9,101 nucleotides of DNA, from the NCBI GenBank assembly GCA_021163945.1, contig JAGGTC010000011.1, forward strand, positions 1-9,101, written 5' to 3'. Shown one piece after another: positions 5,628 to 9,101 of this stretch. The notes under the pieces were generated by a model. The model was not told the DNA's origin. It did no database searches and was given only the letters and a program-made list of their open reading frames with translations. Made by a program: the position numbers and the translations under genes. The DNA comes from Deltaproteobacteria bacterium (GTDB taxonomy: Bacteria > Desulfobacterota > Desulfofervidia > Desulfofervidales > DG-60). How positions within the stretch are numbered: position 1 is the first letter of the stretch; each line of letters opens with the position of its first letter.

Positions 5628-7501
5628 CTTTTAAAACAATCAAATACACCATTGTCCTTTCTGGCAAATATTATCCCTGGTGGGACACGGAAATTTTTTA
5701 TAGGCCTGTCTTTTAATGCCTCTTTCATAAAGGAGAGCCAGATTGGGGCAGCTGCCCTTCCCCCTGTCTCCCTCTTTCCAAGAGGACTGCAATCATCACA
5801 GCCCACCCACACACCAGCAACATAGGATGGTGTATAGCCAATAAACCAGGCATCTGTGTAATTATCGGTTGTACCGGTCTTACCCGCAGCTGGTCTACCC
5901 AGTGCCCTGGCACCCCTGCCGGTCCCATGCAAGATTACATCCTCTAGGATATTGGTAATGATATAGGCCGTTTCTGGGCTGATTACAACCTTTGGTTGTG
6001 GTTTATTATCCTCTAATACATTTCCATCCCTATCTAGTACCCTTAATACGGCAATTGGTTCAATATATTTGCCTTGATTGGCAAATATAGCATAGACTTT
6101 TGTAAGCTCTAATGGGGAGAGGCAGGCACTGCCAAGTGCCAAGGAGAGGTCATGATTGAGGGAGGAGCTTATCCCAAGCCTTTTTGCATACCTTATTACA
6201 TAGCCCACGCCTATATCCCTTAGCAGCCTTATAGTCGCTGCATTTCTTGAGTGGACTAGGGCATCACGCAGGCTTATAGGGCCGTGGAAGCGACCCTCAT
6301 AATTTCTTGGCCTCCAAATCCTCTTCCCATGGGGTGTGTCTTCCTCATATACTACTGGATAATCATAAAGTGTAGAGGATGGGTTATAGCCCTTGTCTAT
6401 GGCCGCGGCATAGATTATGGGCTTAAATGCAGAACCTGGCTGCCTCCTAGCCTGTATAGCACGATTAAAATTTCCCCTTTCAAATTCTCTTCCCCCTATC
6501 AATACCTTTATAAAGCCAGTCTGGGCCTCTAGACAGACCACTGCCCCCTCTATCTTCCCCATATTTTCTTTGTGTCTCTTTTCTATCTCCTCAATACCAG
6601 AGGTGAGTGCCCTTTTTGCTATCTCATGCATTTTTATACTGGCAGTGGTGTATACCTGTAATCCACCCTTATAGACCAGATTGTAGCCATATCTCTTTAA
6701 AAGATATTGGCGTACATAATCCAAAAAGGCAAGGCATGCCTTGTTGTGATAAGAGATACTTTTGAGTTCAAGCCTCTTCCTCCAGGCCTCCTCCTTTTCC
6801 TCTTCGGTTATATAATTGCACTCTACCATCCTCTTAAGGACATAAAGCTGCCTCCTCTTTGCCCTCTCAAAGTGCCTATAAGGGGAGTAGTACATGGGCC
6901 CCTTTGGCAAGCCTGCAAGCAGGGCCGCCTCTGCTAGGTCTAGTTCCCAGACGTGTTTTCCAAAATATGTCTGGGCCGCTGCCTCTACCCCATAGGCACC
7001 ATGTCCAAAATAGATCTGATTTAGATAGATAGACAAAATCTCATCCTTTGTTAGATATTTCTCAAGCCTATGGGCAAGGATAAGCTCTCTTAATTTGCGA
7101 TATATGCTTCTACGGGAGGATAGCAAAATGGACTTTACTGTCTGCTGTGTGATGGTGCTTCCCCCTTGGACAATCCTCCTTGCCTTTATGTCCTTGATGA
7201 TGGCCCTCATTATCCCTATCCAATCAAGACCCTTGTGTTCATAGAACCTCTCATCCTCTGCGGCAATAAAGGCCTTTATCAAATAGGAAGGCATCTTTTC
7301 TAGGGGGACCAAAATACGCCTTTCTGTATATAATTCATCTATTATCTGGCCATCATCTGCATAGACCCTGGTAACAATTGGGGGGTGGTAGTCCTCAAGG
7401 CCCTTTATGTCTGGGAGGTTGTGGATCAAAAAGAGAAAAAATCCAGAAAAAATAAAGAAGATTAATAGAACTGTAATGCCTGCCCATTTCAAAAAACGCA
7501 T
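5624..7501 (-). CDS. mrcA: Class A penicillin-binding protein (PBP1A family): transglycosylase plus transpeptidase
   Basis: The enzyme polymerises lipid II and cross-links peptidoglycan at the outer face of the cytoplasmic membrane. Residues 7-27 form a single N-terminal membrane anchor. The GT51 domain follows, with EDERFYEHKG (82-91, catalytic Glu82), GGSTITQQ (113-120), RKLRELILAHRLE (135-147) and KDEILSIYLNQIYFG (152-166). The transpeptidase domain has the three penicillin-binding motifs: SAFK (357-360, acyl-accepting Ser357), SRN (418-420) and KTGTT (541-545). At 625 residues it is much shorter than E. coli PBP1A (about 850). The domains are joined by a short linker with no room for the inserted OB-like domain, and the C-terminal tail is short; it still looks intact. 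It is the first gene of a four-gene operon, and its ATG sits 7 bp after a TATGAT -10 box, predicting a leaderless mRNA. Confidence 0.97.
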   Translation of the reverse strand: MRFLKWAGITVLLIFFIFSGFFLFLIHNLPDIKGLEDYHPPIVTRVYADDGQIIDELYTERRILVPLEKMPSYLIKAFIAAEDERFYEHKGLDWIGIMRAIIKDIKARRIVQGGSTITQQTVKSILLSSRRSIYRKLRELILAHRLEKYLTKDEILSIYLNQIYFGHGAYGVEAAAQTYFGKHVWELDLAEAALLAGLPKGPMYYSPYRHFERAKRRQLYVLKRMVECNYITEEEKEEAWRKRLELKSISYHNKACLAFLDYVRQYLLKRYGYNLVYKGGLQVYTTASIKMHEIAKRALTSGIEEIEKRHKENMGKIEGAVVCLEAQTGFIKVLIGGREFERGNFNRAIQARRQPGSAFKPIIYAAAIDKGYNPSSTLYDYPVVYEEDTPHGKRIWRPRNYEGRFHGPISLRDALVHSRNAATIRLLRDIGVGYVIRYAKRLGISSSLNHDLSLALGSACLSPLELTKVYAIFANQGKYIEPIAVLRVLDRDGNVLEDNKPQPKVVISPETAYIITNILEDVILHGTGRGARALGRPAAGKTGTTDNYTDAWFIGYTPSYVAGVWVGCDDCSPLGKRETGGRAAAPIWLSFMKEALKDRPIKNFRVPPGIIFARKDNGVFDCFKR

Positions 7502-7507
7502 AAAAAA

Positions 7508-7536
7508 ATCATATAAACCTTATTGTATTTTGTCAA
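7508..7536 (-). promoter_or_regulatory. Sigma-70-like promoter of the pbp operon
   Basis: On the minus strand a perfect TTGACA (7536-7531), a 17 bp spacer and TATGAT (7513-7508) form a near-consensus promoter. Six bases separate the -10 box from the ATG, so transcription should start at or next to the A of the start codon (7501). No Shine-Dalgarno sequence exists. The -35 box overlaps that of the divergent cca promoter. Confidence 0.72.
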
Positions 7537-7558
7537 TTAAATTTGTTTATGCTATCTT
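7530..7558 (+). promoter_or_regulatory. Sigma-70-like promoter of cca
   Basis: TTGTCA (7530-7535), a 17 bp spacer and TATCTT (7553-7558) give a moderate promoter (5/6 and 4/6 matches). Transcription would begin near 7565, just before the ATG at 7567. This argues for 7567 as the real start, because the in-frame TTG (7543) and ATG (7549) lie within or upstream of the -10 region. Confidence 0.55.
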
Positions 7559-7566
7559 TTAATACA

Positions 7567-8973
7567 ATGGAACTTGTTGCCAAATTGCCTTTAGACATCT
7601 TTAAAGAGATTGCAGAGATCTACCATTGCAAGTTATATTTAACTGGTGGTAGCGTAAGGGACCTTTTGCTAAATAGGGAGATAAAGGACTGGGACATTAC
7701 ATCCTCAGGGGATATAAAAAGGATAGCTGATGCGTTCTCTAAAAAGGTAAAAGGAAAGTTAATCATTTTAGATGAGGTCTTTCAGACATACCGCATTATA
7801 AAAGGGGGCACCATATTTGATTTTACCTTATTGAGGGGAGGTGACATTTTGGAAGACCTGAGGCTTCGTGATTATACAATCAATGCCTTGGCCATTGATC
7901 TACTTAACCCTGTCTCTATCATTGACCCACTGGGTGGGGCCTCTGACCTTAAAAGGCGGCGTATTCACCTTATCTCCCCTTCTGCCCTATGTTCAGACCC
8001 ACTACGAATACTTCGGGCATTTAGGATTGCGGCAGAACTTAATTTTTCCATAGATGAATATACTATCTCCTCTATAAAGGACTATGTCCAGCTCCTTGGC
8101 CGTGTAGCAAAGGAGAGGATTAGGCAGGAACTTGACCTTCTTTTCTCTACCCCAAAGGTAAGTTACTGGCTTTCACAGATGGGAGATTTGGGTATATTTA
8201 AGGTCATTTTACCAGAGTTAGAGGCCCTAAAGGGGATAATCCAAGATGGATTTCACCACCTTGATGTCTATGGACACTCCTTACTTACCCTGGCATATAT
8301 GGAGGAGATCCTAGATAATCCAGCTAGATTCTTTTCTTATCACTTGGATATAATAAGGGACTATTTAAAAGGGTCCAAACATAATTTTTATCTAAAATGG
8401 GCAGCCCTTTGCCATGACATTGGAAAGCCTGCTTGTAAAGGAAAAAGGGGGAATCGTATTACATTTTATAGGCATGATCAGGTTGGGGCAAGGATATTTT
8501 CTAATATGGTAGATAGGCTTCGTTTTAGCAAAAGGGACAAAGAGGCCATTGCCCTTTTAATCCTTAATCATATGCGCCCATTTTATCTTTTAAAGGTCTA
8601 TAAAGAGGGTAGCCTTAGCACACGGGCAGTTCATCGCCTTATACGGGCAGCAGGGCCTCATACTATAGGGACCTTCCTTTTGGCCATGGCCGATAGCCTG
8701 GCCTCAGCCGGGGAGGAAAAGCCAAAGGATTATGAGGGACATCTAAAGGCCTTATTCAATCATGTCATGGATTTATATAAGAGCTATTTGAGGATTAAAG
8801 AAATGCCTCGTTTGGTAACCGGTCATGATATTAGGGAGTGGTTTAATCTGCCTCCATGCCCAAAGGTTGGCATCTTGTTAAGGGAGCTTGAGAGGGCACA
8901 GATCTCAGGTGAGGTCTCTACAAGGGAGGAGGCAAGGGCATGGCTAGAGAGGAAATTTAAATACAAAATATAA
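7567..8973 (+). CDS. cca: CCA tRNA nucleotidyltransferase with HD domain (class II)
   Basis: The enzyme adds or repairs the 3' CCA end of tRNAs in the cytoplasm. With the ATG at 7567 it has 468 residues. The class II nucleotidyltransferase head shows GGSVRD (27-32), the metal-binding pair D-W-D (Asp41, Asp43), LRDYTINALA (100-109) and SDPLRILRAFRIAAELNF (143-160). The C-terminal half has HD-phosphohydrolase motifs: YGHS (His237) and LCHDIGKP (His283, Asp284), with likely ligands at His303 and Asp376, so metal-dependent phosphohydrolase activity is possible. The nucleotide-template motif is usually EDxxR but here reads SDPLR. The enzyme might be full CCA-adding, or specialised for CC or A addition. 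Earlier in-frame starts exist (TTG 7543, ATG 7549), but the promoter and family alignment favour 7567. A glycosyltransferase gene begins 4 bp downstream. Confidence 0.95.
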   Translation: MELVAKLPLDIFKEIAEIYHCKLYLTGGSVRDLLLNREIKDWDITSSGDIKRIADAFSKKVKGKLIILDEVFQTYRIIKGGTIFDFTLLRGGDILEDLRLRDYTINALAIDLLNPVSIIDPLGGASDLKRRRIHLISPSALCSDPLRILRAFRIAAELNFSIDEYTISSIKDYVQLLGRVAKERIRQELDLLFSTPKVSYWLSQMGDLGIFKVILPELEALKGIIQDGFHHLDVYGHSLLTLAYMEEILDNPARFFSYHLDIIRDYLKGSKHNFYLKWAALCHDIGKPACKGKRGNRITFYRHDQVGARIFSNMVDRLRFSKRDKEAIALLILNHMRPFYLLKVYKEGSLSTRAVHRLIRAAGPHTIGTFLLAMADSLASAGEEKPKDYEGHLKALFNHVMDLYKSYLRIKEMPRLVTGHDIREWFNLPPCPKVGILLRELERAQISGEVSTREEARAWLERKFKYKI

Positions 8974-8977
8974 AATT

Positions 8978-9101
8978 ATGAATGTTACAGTCATAGTAAC
9001 TACTTACAATCGCCCCTTTGCCTTAAAGAAGGTATTGAATGGATTGGCATCTTTATCCCCCTTTATAAGCTTAACATATTGTCCAAAATTTGGGGGAAAT
9101 T
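8978..9101 (+). CDS. Family 2 glycosyltransferase, N-terminal fragment at window edge
   Basis: Only 41 codons are visible before the window ends. The start MNVTVIVTTYNRPFALKKVL is a textbook GT-A family 2 opening: the first beta strand, then T-T-Y-N-R at the nucleotide-sugar binding site. Such enzymes transfer sugars from nucleotide donors to surface glycans or lipids. The ATG is 4 bp after the cca stop, so the two genes are probably co-transcribed; no clear Shine-Dalgarno site is seen. The expected second strand (usually ending in a D-D/N-G-S-like motif around residues 30-40) is not recognisable in residues 26-41. The gene may be divergent, frameshifted, or interrupted near 9050; the window is too short to tell. 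Confidence 0.7.
   Translation, partial: MNVTVIVTTYNRPFALKKVLNGLASLSPFISLTYCPKFGGN

Noticed and set aside
6284..6937. Plus-strand open frames opposite the penicillin-binding protein
   Set aside because: They are antisense to conserved transpeptidase and GT51 motifs and resemble nothing recognisable.
7543..7566. Extended N-terminus of the CCA enzyme from TTG 7543 or ATG 7549
   Set aside because: These codons lie upstream of or within the predicted -10 region, have no Shine-Dalgarno site, and would add residues not expected before the GGxVRD motif. ATG 7567 fits promoter and family better, though this remains unproven.
1..9101. Prophage, integrated plasmid or complete insertion sequence
   Set aside because: No transposase, integrase, phage structural gene, tRNA attachment site or terminal inverted repeat was recognised inside the window.

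Overview
The window looks like a bacterial chromosome segment. It has a bifunctional penicillin-binding protein (so the cell makes peptidoglycan), a bacterial-type CCA-adding enzyme, and sigma-70-like promoters. A WbqC-like protein and a family 2 glycosyltransferase start suggest a surface-polysaccharide maker, probably diderm. Base composition is moderately AT-rich by eye. The genome type resembles thermophilic or candidate Desulfobacterota-like lineages, but that assignment is a weak inference.

Left part (1-2141, minus strand). A unit starts at 2141 with a small retropepsin-like aspartic protease. After 25 bp comes an exported caspase-like (C14) cysteine protease. A 218 bp gap follows, holding about 23 copies of a 7 bp tandem repeat (425-585). 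Then comes a coiled-coil protein made of KRID-containing heptads, cut by the window edge. This is the accessory-looking and least understood part: two unrelated proteases side by side, then a minisatellite-like array, then a repeat-built coiled-coil gene.

Middle (2218-7501). A plus-strand DUF458/YkuK-type RNase H-fold gene diverges from the protease unit. It converges, with one base between stop codons, on a four-gene minus-strand operon that starts at 7501. That operon encodes a class A penicillin-binding protein, a SAM-methyltransferase-like protein, a WbqC-family protein and an SLC13/DASS anion transporter. All three junctions in it are 4-7 bp stop/start overlaps. The grouping points to the cell envelope, although the transporter's link to it is unclear.

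Right part (7567-9101, plus strand). A CCA tRNA nucleotidyltransferase with an HD domain is followed after 4 bp by the start of a family 2 glycosyltransferase. Recognisable homology in the latter seems to fade about 25 codons in, close to the window edge.

Expression logic visible in the DNA. All four transcription-unit heads have a promoter whose -10 hexamer ends only 6-8 bp before the ATG, which predicts leaderless or nearly leaderless mRNAs. The divergent pbp/cca promoters share one 7 bp sequence as their -35 boxes, read in opposite directions. The two spaced internal genes (caspase, coiled coil) have strong AGGAGG ribosome binding sites, and the overlapping operon genes appear to rely on translational coupling. 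No RNA genes, CRISPR array or complete mobile element were seen.
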